From contig JARGSG010000097.1 in assembly GCA_030374805.1 (NCBI GenBank), forward strand, positions 1 through 64,000: a DNA stretch of 64,000 nt. The letters are read 5' to 3'. The stretch comes from Gracilaria gracilis (Eukaryota; Rhodophyta; Florideophyceae; Gracilariales; Gracilariaceae). Below are positions 46,841 to 56,425 of this stretch, piece after piece. The first letter of the stretch is position 1; every line of letters begins with the position of its first letter. The position numbers were made by a program, and so were the translations under genes. Under the pieces are notes generated by a model. The model was not told the origin of the DNA. It saw only the letters and a list, made by a program, of their open reading frames with translations, and did no database searches.

Positions 46841-47169
46841 CGATTTACACACATGGCGCGATGCACACGAGAGTCTCTCAAACACTTTACGCGCAACGGC
46901 GCGCCGTGCACGATCACCGGCCGGCCGCGCACAGCGACATCGCGCGCCCTAAGCACCTAACTGACATCAGCTGCTGCCGACTTCGCGTGCGGCACACACA
47001 CGTGGCGGTGACTGCGCTATGGCGGCGCGTAACCGATGACCGCAGCTACGCGCGCGGCGACGTTTTGGTAACCGCACGCGCCACCGCGCAGATGCGATCA
47101 CGGAGGGACTGGTCAAACCGCCCCACCAAACGCAGCAGTAACCACGAAACCCTGCGCGACACTACAGGT

Positions 47170-47275
47170 GAACACTGTGATTAGTGTGGGTGGAAAAATA
47201 GTGTGGCAACGCTATATAGTGTGGCCCACACTATTTCACGTTCACCTGTACCGATCACAAACTTAATTAGTGTGG
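47170..47275. repeat. Left subterminal repeats of DDE element 1
   Basis: Several copies of the 9-mer core TTAGTGTGG or ATAGTGTGG stand in both orientations, including the palindrome ATAGTGTGGCCCACACTAT near 47217. CACTGTGATTAGTGTGG at 47172 is nearly repeated as CACTGTTATTAGTGTGG at 49229. Confidence 0.8.
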
Positions 47276-47431
47276 GTTTGCTATAGATGTAACCATTTTT
47301 GGCGGGAAATACAAATATTCAGATCCCCGTAGCCACTCGCATTCTCCAACAGCCATTTCCCCTGACAACTCTTTATATCATGTCTCTCTTTGATTCTCCT
47401 TTATTATCGTCATTTGCTTAAATGCAGGCCA

Positions 47432-49020
47432 ATGCGAGCACCACAAACACTGCTGCAACGCCCACAAACAAAGTTTCATCTACAGACACAAACCCCAGCT
47501 GGGCAACACCCTTCATCCAACCCCAAATCCGATGCAAACCCCAAGCGGAAGGTGCAAATAGTGCTGGTCAACACCCACAAAGCCCGCATAGCAAAGTGGA
47601 TGATAGAAAAAGCAGCACAATATGACCCTAAGCATATTGCGTCAAAGACAGTGTCACAATTCCCAGAATTCTTTCGCAGCAGTGTCAAACCCAACCTACC
47701 GCGCGCAAGCAGGTATTGGAAACAACGTGAAGCAATTGTAGAGGGACACAGTAGAGCAGCCAGGACCCAAAGGTATTCGTTTGTTAAGCATAAGAAGGCC
47801 GGACCAGAGCGCTACTACTCCAAGACACAAGGCGGAAGAGGGAGCCGTGTGACGCCATGGGTAGCAGCGCCATACACCGACTTATACAACGAATTCAACC
47901 GCATGAGAAAGTCCGGCATGAAGTTCAATACTCAGTTATTGCGCGTCTTGCGCTGCATCTCATACAGAGAAACACGAGTAGAGTGTATAACGTGAATACT
48001 GTTGACCCGCGCAATGGCACGCCCATAAAAGACCTGGTAACCCCGAGGTGGATTCAATCCTTCATGGCAAAATACAGCGTCGTGAGTCGTTACCAGTGCG
48101 GGAAGTTAATGGTTTCCCCAGCTAAGCAGGAACAGATTGAGCGAGAGGTGGCCTTCCACCTCGGACAGCTTGCGCAGGATTTCCAATCCAATGGCCTCCG
48201 GGAAGAAGATGTATACAACGCAGACGAAACCCACTTTTGTATGAACATGGACAACCACAAAACATTACGGCTAGTGGGCGATACAAACGTCCGCTATGCG
48301 GATGTGGTTTCTGTCGACGACGGTATAGCCATGATGGTGTCCATAGCCGGGGGACCCAACGCGCGACTTGAAACTCCGATGCTCATATTTAAGAATGCAG
48401 ATAAGAATTATCCCGTCCGTGGGCTACCGGACGACGTCCCGGGTGAGGTGTACCGCACAGGACCGAAAGCCTGGATGGATAAGCGGGTGTTTCTGCAGTG
48501 GCTACGAGAGAAAAGGGTTTTCACTCGGTTACCGAATGGAAGAAAGCGGGTCCTCTACATTTACAACGTCAACACGCACGCTCTGAACGAGAAGGTTGAT
48601 CAAGCGCTGGCAAAAAGCAACACGGAGATAAGCTTCTTTCTGTGTAATGCGACACACTTGGTGCAACCTGCCGACAGCTTCGTAATTTAGAAGCTCAAGA
48701 CAAATTGGAGGAAAGAGTGGGACGAACATAAGATGGGTCTGTTAGAGAAGGGACTATGGTCGGATGGGTTAAGGTCATCAGGCAAACTTACAAATCCTGG
48801 AAACGCTATTTTTTGAAGATAGGAGCCCAGTCTGTGCGAACAGTAAGCGCGCAACGTGACAGTGATGGGGTTACGTACGCGAGGAAGGTCATGATCAGCT
48901 GCGGTATGGCCCTGAATCTTAACGGGCAGTGGGAGGAGCGCCAATTTATTCCCGAGTTGTAACGAATTGTGCGGAAGTATCGCGAGAACTTTGAGGGTGT
49001 TTCCGTCGGAAGCAACTGAT
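47432..49020 (+). pseudogene. DDE (pogo/Tigger-type) transposase, copy 1, inactive
   Basis: The N-terminal frame (to about 47945) has KTVSQFPEFFRSSVKP and RASRYWKQREAIVE, a helical DNA-binding-like part. After a 1-nt shift, the DDE_1-like domain reads WIQSFMAKYSVVSRYQC, EEDVYNADETHFCMNMD (first Asp), MMVSIAGGPNARLETPM, KAWMDKRVFLQWL, VLYIYNVNTHAL and CNATHLVQPADSF (third Asp). The second catalytic position is Tyr here (YNVNTH), while copy 2 has the expected Asp (YMDNVRSH), so a single-base change has destroyed the site. A TAG at 48688 then splits the C-terminal part, which resumes with KLKTNWRKEWDEHKMGLLEKG, ITSCGMALNLNGQWEERQ-like sequence and VRKYREN. It is flanked by dense palindromic subterminal repeats and faces copy 2. 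Confidence 0.75.
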
Positions 49021-49059
49021 AATGTCGCAATCTCGTACTGCCAGACACACACACTAATT

Positions 49060-49383
49060 TCGTGAGTGGTAATTAGTGGGGGCCACACGATTAAATCCGT
49101 AACGTTATTAGTGTGGGTTCCGAAATAGTGTGGCGCACACTATTTCTTGTGAGGGTGTCCAAAATCAGCCTCATCGAAATAATGTGGGTCACACAAATCA
49201 CAGTCCTCACCTGTACAGGCAATCACTGTTATTAGTGTGGACCACACTAGTTCCGAACCTCTAGTTTTCGAGCACCTCATAGAAATTAGTGTGGGCCACA
49301 CTATGTCGGTGTCTACACTAATAACTGTGCGATTTGATTAGTGTAGACCACACTAATTGAAGGTTTACTGATAGTGTGGATTG
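49060..49383. repeat. Subterminal repeats between the two DDE elements
   Basis: At least eight TTAGTGTGG-type cores occur in direct and inverted order, several as near-perfect palindromes (AGTGTGGGCCACACTA near 49293, AGTGTGGACCACACTA near 49238, TAGTGTAGACCACACTAA near 49340). Both element ends lie somewhere here, and I could not place the border. Confidence 0.85.
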
Positions 49384-50809
49384 TCATAAATCTGCTGACC
49401 CAACAACCCGTCCGTTGAAGTTGTCCCGATACTTGCGAACGATTGCTTGTAGCTCAGGGAAGAGCTGGCGCTCTTCCCATTGCCCCTTAAGATCAAGCAC
49501 CAGGCCGCATCATGTCATTGCCTTCCGGGCATAAGTAACTCCGTCGGCGTCACGTTGAGTGCTTAATGCCCGAACCGACTGAGCAGCTAACTTTAAAAAG
49601 TGCTTCTTACCAAAATGTGACAACTTTCCCGATGCACGCCCGCCATCTACCGAAATACCTTTTTCCAACATGCTCATCCTAAAATCATCCCATTCATTGC
49701 GCCAGTACGTTTTTAACCTCTCAATGGCGAAAATGTTGGCTGGCTGAACCAGGTGGGTGGAATTACAGGGAAAAAAAGCGGATCTCTGTGTTACTCTTTA
49801 ACAGTGCCTTCCTCACTGCTTCTGTTATATCGTGCGAACGTACATTATCCATATATAGCACCGTTTTTCATCTATTTGGTAATGGTGCTAGAACTCTCTC
49901 CTCGCTAAACCACTGGAAGAAAAGGCGTTTATCCATCCATGCTTTTGGGCCTGTTCGATATGTGACTCTGGGCACATTTTCTGCTAATCATCGAATAGGA
50001 TAGTTCTGTCTACATTCTTGAAGATCATCATCAGTGTCTCAAGTCTTGCACTTGGTTCACCAGCTATCAACACCATCATTATCATGGCGTCATCCACCAA
50101 AACCACATCTGCGTAGCGAACACATCCATCTCCAACAAGGGCCAGAGTCTTGTGGTTGTCCATGTTAATGCAGAAATGCGTCTCATCTGCATTGAAGACG
50201 TCTTCTTTGCGCAATGAATTCGCGCGAAATTCACGAGCGATTTGGCCGAGATGATAGCCCACTTCTCGTTCATTCTGTTCCTGCTTCGCAGTTGAAACCA
50301 TAAGTTTGCCGCACTGTGCGCGGCTGACAATATGTTTCCGCTACATGAATGATTGGACCCAGCGAACCGTGATTCGTTCCGTTATCAACCCATTGGTTCG
50401 CAGGTCAATCATGTTTCTATGGTACGCCCCAGAACCTTGGCCTTCAATCAGGTGCAGAGCAAGGCGACGAAGGAGCCTCATGTTGAATTTCACATCCCTC
50501 CTTTTCTGAGACGGTTGAACCTATTCAGCAAGTCATTGTGTAACGCTGCTACCCATGGCGTCGTTTGTCGCCCTCTTCCTTTTGCCTTACAATAGTGACT
50601 CTTTAGTCCCGTTTTTGTGTGCTTGACGAAGAATATGTTCCGCTACTAGAGTAACGGTCGTGCCCAATGATTACTGATGTTCTCAACTTCCGATATCTAC
50701 TCGCTCTCTGGATGTGGGCTTTGTACGAGGATCGAAAGAACTGTGAGAAGCTGCGAACTGTCCTTGATTTCATATGCCTTTCTCTGTTTTTAGCAGCACC
50801 ATCAACCAT
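49384..50809 (-). pseudogene. DDE (pogo/Tigger-type) transposase, copy 2, inactive
   Basis: Minus-strand relative of copy 1, decayed into several frames. Recognisable in order: FSQFFRSSYKAHIQRASRYRK; SLRKEDVFNADETHFCINMD (first Asp); KTVLYMDNVRSHDITEAV (second Asp kept); HLVQPANIFAIERLKTYW, where the third Asp is Asn; QSVRALSTQRDADGVTYARK; GQWEERQLFPELQAIVRKY. Several frameshifts and stops. The lesions differ from those in copy 1: each copy keeps the catalytic Asp that the other lost. Confidence 0.75.
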
Positions 50810-51159
50810 CCAGCGTGCTATGGTGGCCAGGTTTGTGTGTGTTAGAACAACTTATGGTGTTCTGCTGGAGTTGTTTGCTCCTTCAGGGTCGATATTTTTT
50901 GGTGATGTTTGTGTATCATTGTTCACTTGTGGATTATCGTCACTGTTGGTGCCTGTAGGGAGGGAACTCAGGACTGGATTTGCGGCAGTAGAGGTGCCGG
51001 CGAACGCACTCCAGATGGGTGAAGCGTCAAGTGATATGTTGGTAGGGGACTTGGGATCGTAGGTGAAGGGCTCTGAAATGCTAGAAGCACTGGATATCTT
51101 GCGAAACTGCTCCCGAATTGGCGCACAATTTTAAACCAAGCCTCCGCGAACTTAATCCA
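50810..51159. other. No recognisable gene
   Basis: Probably the 5' part of DDE element 2 on the minus strand. Copy 1 has a Pro/Thr-rich leader in the same place. No motif is conserved. Confidence 0.4.
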
Positions 51160-51260
51160 CACTAATTATGAAAGTGGTTGCTTCGTGCGCGCGGAAATTA
51201 GTGTGGTCCATACCATATGATATGTCTACACTATTTTGGAACCCACAGTATTAACAGTAA
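51160..51260. repeat. Right subterminal repeats of DDE element 2
   Basis: CCACACTAATTA, AAATTAGTGTGGTCC, CTACACTATTTTGGAACCC and a terminal GTATTAACAGTAACC carry the same core as the other two repeat clusters. Confidence 0.7.
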
Positions 51261-51261
51261 C

Positions 51262-51605
51262 CCGCTGTGCCGTTGTACACGGCGCGCCAGAGGCGCAACG
51301 CAGGGAAGGATCGGCACAGCGGCATGCTCGCCATGTCGCCGACGGTTCCCGGAGAATCTACGCACTGTGAGGAATGTAGAAGAAAGGCCCCAGAACCTCC
51401 ACTTTATTGTAACAAACCAGCGCAGATCCTCTCTCATCGAAGTAAGGCTCCCTGAACCTCAACATCTCCTGGGCTCCCGCCAAGTGTCTAGATCTTCCGT
51501 TGCAGAGATTCTCATTGGTCCTTACAACTTTGTAGGCGTGACAGTACGCACCCGCACTCTGGTAGAATTCAAAAAAGTGCGCGCTCTTCTGTCGCACTCC
51601 CGAAC
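51262..51605. repeat. Dispersed repeat related to the upstream region of the Ulp1-like gene
   Basis: GAATCTACGCACTGTGAGG, GAATGTAGAAG, CAGAACCTCCACTT and CCCGCCAAGTGTCT with GATTCTCATTGGTCC resemble in order GAATCTACGCACCGTAG, AGAACCTCCACTTC, CCCGCCAAGTTACT and GATCCTCATTGACCTGGT at 40309-40475. It is a degraded second copy of that region without its genes. Confidence 0.5.
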
Positions 51606-52700
51606 CAGTCCGCCCCTTTCCACCGCAGTCGCCAACTCCCTACCACCGCCATCGCCACCCCACATCACCACCGTCGCGACCACACCCCGACCGCTGTCGC
51701 CACCCCACCCCACCGCCGTCGCCACCACTCCCTAAACCAGCAGCGCCGTCACCGCCACACCACCGCCGTCGTCGCCATGACATCCTGCCATTACCCCACC
51801 ACCTTCGTCGCCACTCAACCCCACCGTCGTTGCGAAGTGACCTCCGCCAACGTTACAACTACAACCTCGCCACTGTCGCCACCACATCTCCCCCGCTAAA
51901 AAATCGCCGCTGTGGCCACCACATCCCCACTGCTGTCGCCACTTCATCCCCCACCGCCGCCCCCAGACCCCTGCCGCCGTCGCAACCTCACCACCACCAC
52001 CGTCCCTGCAATACTACTGCCGCCTTCACCGCCACAACACTGAGGCGGTCACAACCACCCTCACGTGGTCCCCGTCGCCCCTCCGCCATCGCCACTACAT
52101 TCCCAATGCCGTCGCTTCCCGAGCACCGCCACCGCGCATCAAGCCCGCCGTCCACGTTATACCACTGCTGCCCTCACCGCCACACAACCGCCGCTGTTAC
52201 TTATACCTCTTACCGCCGTGGCCGCCATACCATCACTACTGTCATCGCCATACTACCACTTCTGTGGCCACTACCCCAAACCAGTCGTCACCGTTAAAGT
52301 CTTTTCTCTGTTCTAGCCACTCCGTCATCACCGTCGCCGCCACAGCCACACTTTCGTTGCTCTTGCCCCAACAACGCCATCGCCGCCTCAGCAGTACTTT
52401 TGTCAATGCACGAATCCGACGATCGACGCCGCCCAACTCTTTTGGCTGTAGTCTTTATAGTCGCACCATCGTCGTTGCTGCATCACCACCAAAACTCTCG
52501 TCAGGTTACGAGATTCAGCAACGCTACCCAATCATCACCTTCAACGTGACAGCGACACTTCCGTCGGTGATAGTACGGCTACGGTTAGATACTAGTTATA
52601 AGCACGTCGTTGCATTGACCATTGAACGTTTTCTCGAAATACACTTGAATATGGACTTGAGCGATGAGCGAGCAAAGCAATATTTAATTCAGATTGAGTA
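51606..52700. repeat. Degenerate CACC/GCCGTC-rich low-complexity region
   Basis: From 51606 to about 52400 the DNA is built of imperfect short units such as GCCACCACACCGCCGTC. Frames are open on both strands purely from composition (Thr/Pro/His-rich on plus, Gly/Trp-rich on minus). The plus-strand frame 52264-52701 leaves the repeat and ends with the more protein-like RYPIITFNVTATLPSVIVR and MDLSDERAKQYLIQIE. That tail may be a real but unrecognised coding remnant. Confidence 0.6.
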
Positions 52701-53204
52701 GCTTGAGTTCTAGAGGAATTTAAAAGTATCAGTTGAAATTGAGGTGCACCAAGACGTAGCAATGTATTGTGTTAGTGTTAACAAAGACGATGCGAAGACA
52801 GCTGGTAGATTTAGGGAGAGAATACAAATATAACTCGAAACAGTACAAAAACGGAGGGTCGTGTCGTACAAATACCGATAAGTTGTGGGTTCCGCCTGAT
52901 AGAGAGAGCGCACGAGGGCTCAACCTAAAGGGGAAAAACACACAACCAATGTGGTAGTAGGGCACCTGAAACCCGCAGGGGCAAACGGCGGGGCAACTAG
53001 TCTAGACCGTGTAGGTGTATGGTAGTAGACGTCGACGCGCGGTAAAACCTGAATACTAATAGAGTAGCAAGTGACCAAGATGGTATATTTACTGCCCTAG
53101 TGGTGCCTCAGTTTACAATACCCGAGGGGGAAGGCGAGGTGCACCGCAATATATACAAGTTGCACCGACGCCAATCTCCCATGCGGGCATGATGTCATCG
53201 GCTG
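52701..53204. other. No recognisable gene
   Basis: Probably the far upstream part of element B. No similarity to the corresponding stretch of element A (6760-7072) could be seen by eye. Confidence 0.4.
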
Positions 53205-53400
53205 CACCCATGACCTACTGTAATGGGCCAGCAATGCTAAGCTATCCTAAACTACAAATTAGAAATTAGAAATTATTAAGTACAGAATACGAATTGGGTA
53301 CAGTGCAGCCAGCAAGGCGCACCAGTAGGCCCACATGGCACCAACCCATTGAGGTCTCATTGTACTACAGACCCCCTTCCTACCCTGAGCCACGCCCTCG
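53205..53400 (+). promoter_or_regulatory. Conserved 5' noncoding block of element B
   Basis: GCTGCACCCATG, GCTATCCTAAA and ACTACAGACCCCCTTCC occur in the same order and similar spacing as in element A (reverse complement of 6620-6720). Conservation where no frame is kept suggests promoter, leader or terminal-repeat function. Confidence 0.5.
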
Positions 53401-53428
53401 TGGCTCCTAGATCCTCTCACCAAGTTGG

Positions 53429-55774
53429 TTGCATCGCCGTACCAATTTGGTCCCTGTCGCAGCCTTCGTGCCATCTCGCGCCATGCGTCGTGATCGCTCT
53501 GCGATAAGAAGCTTACCTGTTCACCATTTGGGTCATTACCGACAGCGGCTTTTCTTTCCCCATGCGTGGTTTCGGGCGCGACGCGTGCCCGTTGTGCGCC
53601 TTCGAGGTTCGACTACCAGCCCGCGTCTGCCTACACCTTAACAGATTCAGGGCTTCGATCGCCTATTCCGCGTCGTCACACCCATTGAGGTACGCGGCGC
53701 AGCTTTGCGCTCTTGTGCGGGCTGTACCATGCCGGATTCTGGCTACCCCTTGGTTGCGGATTGTCGCGCTGTACCATTCAGGTTCCGTCTCCGTCCCTTC
53801 GAGGCGCTGCCGCTGACTCCTTCGAGGGTTTTTACCGTTCTCCCTTGTGGTTACCTTTGTACCCCTTGCCGTTTGTCTATGCTGGCTCGCGCCGCCGTGG
53901 CTTCTCGTCCGACCGACAAGGTTGAACCGTTTATGGTGACCCCCGATCCTTACCTGAACCACATGGGTAGCCCTGGTAGCAGCGTGCGGGCTCGCACCCG
54001 TAGCGGTACACGGCGCTTGTCGGTTCCCCATGTTGGGCAGCCGGACGAGGTAACCCCAAGGGACGGCGCGCCATCGGCGACCAATGCCGATACCTTAATG
54101 GTTGAACCAGCATGGAGCCCCGAGCGGGTGGAGGTTTTGAGCATCAGGTATAGTGATTCACCCATTGTGGATAAAAAGCCAATTCGGTTCACCCCTGCGG
54201 TCGAATGATCGCCGTCTCAACCACTCCCTGGGGGTACTCATCACACCATCTCGGGTGCCGGTCCTTCGCGCGGTCGCGGAAGCGGCATTACCAAGCCTGG
54301 TTCGCGAGGTGCTGCGTTGTACCACAATCGCATCCAAACAGTTTTTCGGAGCCACCCGGTTCAGTCTTCTTCACATCGACCTCAAGAGATTCACGAAGAG
54401 ATCCGGGACCCGTATGGTCCGGAGCCCGAGATTCCTCGTGGTATTTCCTATTATGGGTTGGAGGCGTTCACCACGGCTGACTGGAACGTTTCCCAACATG
54501 GTACCTTCGGGATCGATCCAAGAATGGTTTCGCAAGCGACGCTGTACCGTCGGTACTGGCCAGTGGCGCCGGGGAACACATCGCTTCCCGGCGTTTTGCG
54601 ACGTCCGACCCTGGATACCTACTTGGGTTTGTTTTGTTGGGACTGTGAGCGTCTCCGCTTGGTTCCGCAGACGCTTCATCGTCGAGAAAAGGAATTTCAA
54701 CCTCGTCAGGGTCGGCTGGAGTGCTATGATAGTCGCCAGCGACACACACCAATGAGGTATTTCATTCCCCCGCTGTATCCCAGCGATCTGCAGTACTTTC
54801 GTGTTGAACCGGAGCTCCATTATTACCGACGTCTGGTTGTGAAGATTTGTCAGTACGACTCTCTTTCGGAGCAGTGCCTTCCGGCTTCTCCACATTTGGT
54901 GTGTTTCGACCGGCCGTACAATACCATCAATTGGGCCAACCGTCGTAGGTGGGGTGTGGATGCCACCACCGAGGCTCGCATCCGCCCCCGGTCCAGCTTC
55001 AACCGCGTCATGCATGGGTTCCACAATGTGGAGTTCTTCTCTCAACCTAATAAGAAAAGAACCTCATGGTATGTAGCCCGACCTGAGTGGTGGAATGCCC
55101 ATGAGGTTCCGATGTCGCTCAGAGTCCCAACCCCACCGGTATTGGCCTATTTCGTGAGCTACATCACCCGTAACCACGATCGGTATTACCTCATTTGGTC
55201 GATTGCGCTCGCGGAGTGGGCCGTACTGGTGGCCGTCCTGGCTCGGCAGGCTGCCCTTGATGGTATTGACTGAGACTGCCGTTCTCGCGAAGCCGAGATT
55301 TACCGTGACGGTGTTCAGCCTCCTGGTCGTATGTTCTTCATTCCCCCGAGGGTCATTCGCGACATCCGACAGTTCGGGCTCGAAACCATTTTGGCAGGTA
55401 CGGATTACACTATTGAGCAATTGGAGTCATTGCTTACCCAAGTGGAGAGGTTCCCGTGGGGACCCAAGCAGGGGTGGGAAGTTTTCGATCCCATGTCCTG
55501 GAAGGTCGTGTCCCGCGCAGAGCAACGCTACCCCGGAGTACCGACCGATCAAGGGCCTCCAGGGAGTCCCGAACCATTTCCAACCGTGGTGGAATCGCCA
55601 GCCGCTACCCCTATGGTCTCTTCAGCGCCTACTCCTGCTCCGGAGGGACGCAACACGCCTGCCCATACTGGTGGAGCTCCTCTTCTTCCCAGTACCACAA
55701 GGGTTGATGGGCCTCCGCGGGATATCCTATATATAAGATCCGTTTTGTTTCAATGGCTAAGGGGTCATTTATGA
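53429..55774 (+). pseudogene. Element B: unrecognised protein, homologous to element A
   Basis: One reading frame runs from 53429 to 55774 with only three in-frame stops: TAA at 53639, TGA at 54206 and TGA at 55271. The first third is Arg/Ser/Pro-rich, with GPSRGRGSGITKPGSRG shortly after the second stop. The central and C-terminal parts (54317-55500) are rich in Arg, Tyr, Trp and Phe and are the part shared with element A: RPYNTINWANRRRWG, ARIRPRSSFNRVMHGFHNVEFF, EWAVLVAVLARQAALDG, RMFFIPPRVIRDIRQFG and ESLLTQVERFPW. The tail is Pro/Thr/Ser-rich. Basic, RG-rich N-terminal part plus aromatic globular core might suit a nucleic-acid-binding or capsid-like protein, but that is speculation, and I know no matching family. 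That one frame survives over 780 codons with few stops suggests recent coding. It is followed by hairpin sequences that may mark the element end. Confidence 0.55.
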
Positions 55775-56276
55775 CGGTTGCATGCTGTCATAACACTGTA
55801 CGCGACCATTGAACCCGCGCTGCATAGCTACATTGCTGATTTTTACATTATTTTCACGGTATCCATTGGACGCACTGTATTTTGCAATTTTTTGGATAAC
55901 TGGCACTGTGCCACGGCGCGCTGGTTACATAACATGCGTTCAATGGTTTTCATTAGGCACTACCAAAACCATTGAACCCCGTTATGCAGATGTGCGGCAG
56001 ATATCCAAACATCGATCTTCTCGCATCCCCATACAGGTTTCAGCTCGGTGTGTCGAATTTTCTGTCACATTTACGCTTGTATCGCGAGTTATATTCGTTA
56101 AGAAAAGCTATGTAGTATGAGACATAATCATGATTTCTCTATCTCTCCACTAAAGATAACAAAGCTTTATCGGCATAGTATATCAATTTGGAAACTCTTG
56201 GAACATCACTACATAACTACAGAATGCAGAGGACAATACCAATGACTAACGATTAGAATGTCTGACAGGAGTCACC
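55775..56276. other. No gene; repeated CCATTGAA/TTCAATGG motifs
   Basis: TTCAATGG at 55749, CCATTGAA at 55808, and a hairpin at 55944-55978 use the same motif. The rest shows nothing recognisable. Confidence 0.45.
55944..55978. repeat. Hairpin with GTTCAATGGTTTT arms
   Basis: Arms GTTCAATGGTTTT and AAAACCATTGAAC (13 bp, perfect) around a short loop, downstream of element B. Confidence 0.75.
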
Positions 56277-56279
56277 AAA

Positions 56280-56298
56280 TGGAGGACATAATCCTCCA
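56280..56298. repeat. Palindromic site, copy 1 (3' side of the RecQ/recombinase gene)
   Basis: TGGAGGA, spacer CATAA, TCCTCCA, preceded by AAA. The same arms with spacer TGAAA occur at 62337-62355. The two copies bracket the OrsD/recombinase/RecQ gene, 6 kb apart. Confidence 0.6.
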
Positions 56299-56425
56299 CT
56301 TGCCAAATCTCGTAACCATTCTTTCTATTGTCTAACGATGATGGGTGGGTTCACGGTTTCCCAGGGAGCATCTTCACGGCTAGAGACAGAGAGTTACCTT
56401 CCTTTCCATTCATCCATGTTCTGTT

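Noticed and set aside
51522-51947. Gly/Trp-rich minus-strand frames
   Set aside because: Product of the degenerate CACC/GCCGTC repeats; composition only.
53639-55273. Recoded stop codons (TGA as amino acid) in element B
   Set aside because: Two TGA and one TAA interrupt the frame. Element A has a TAA at a different place, and other elements have ordinary nonsense changes, so decay is simpler than recoding.
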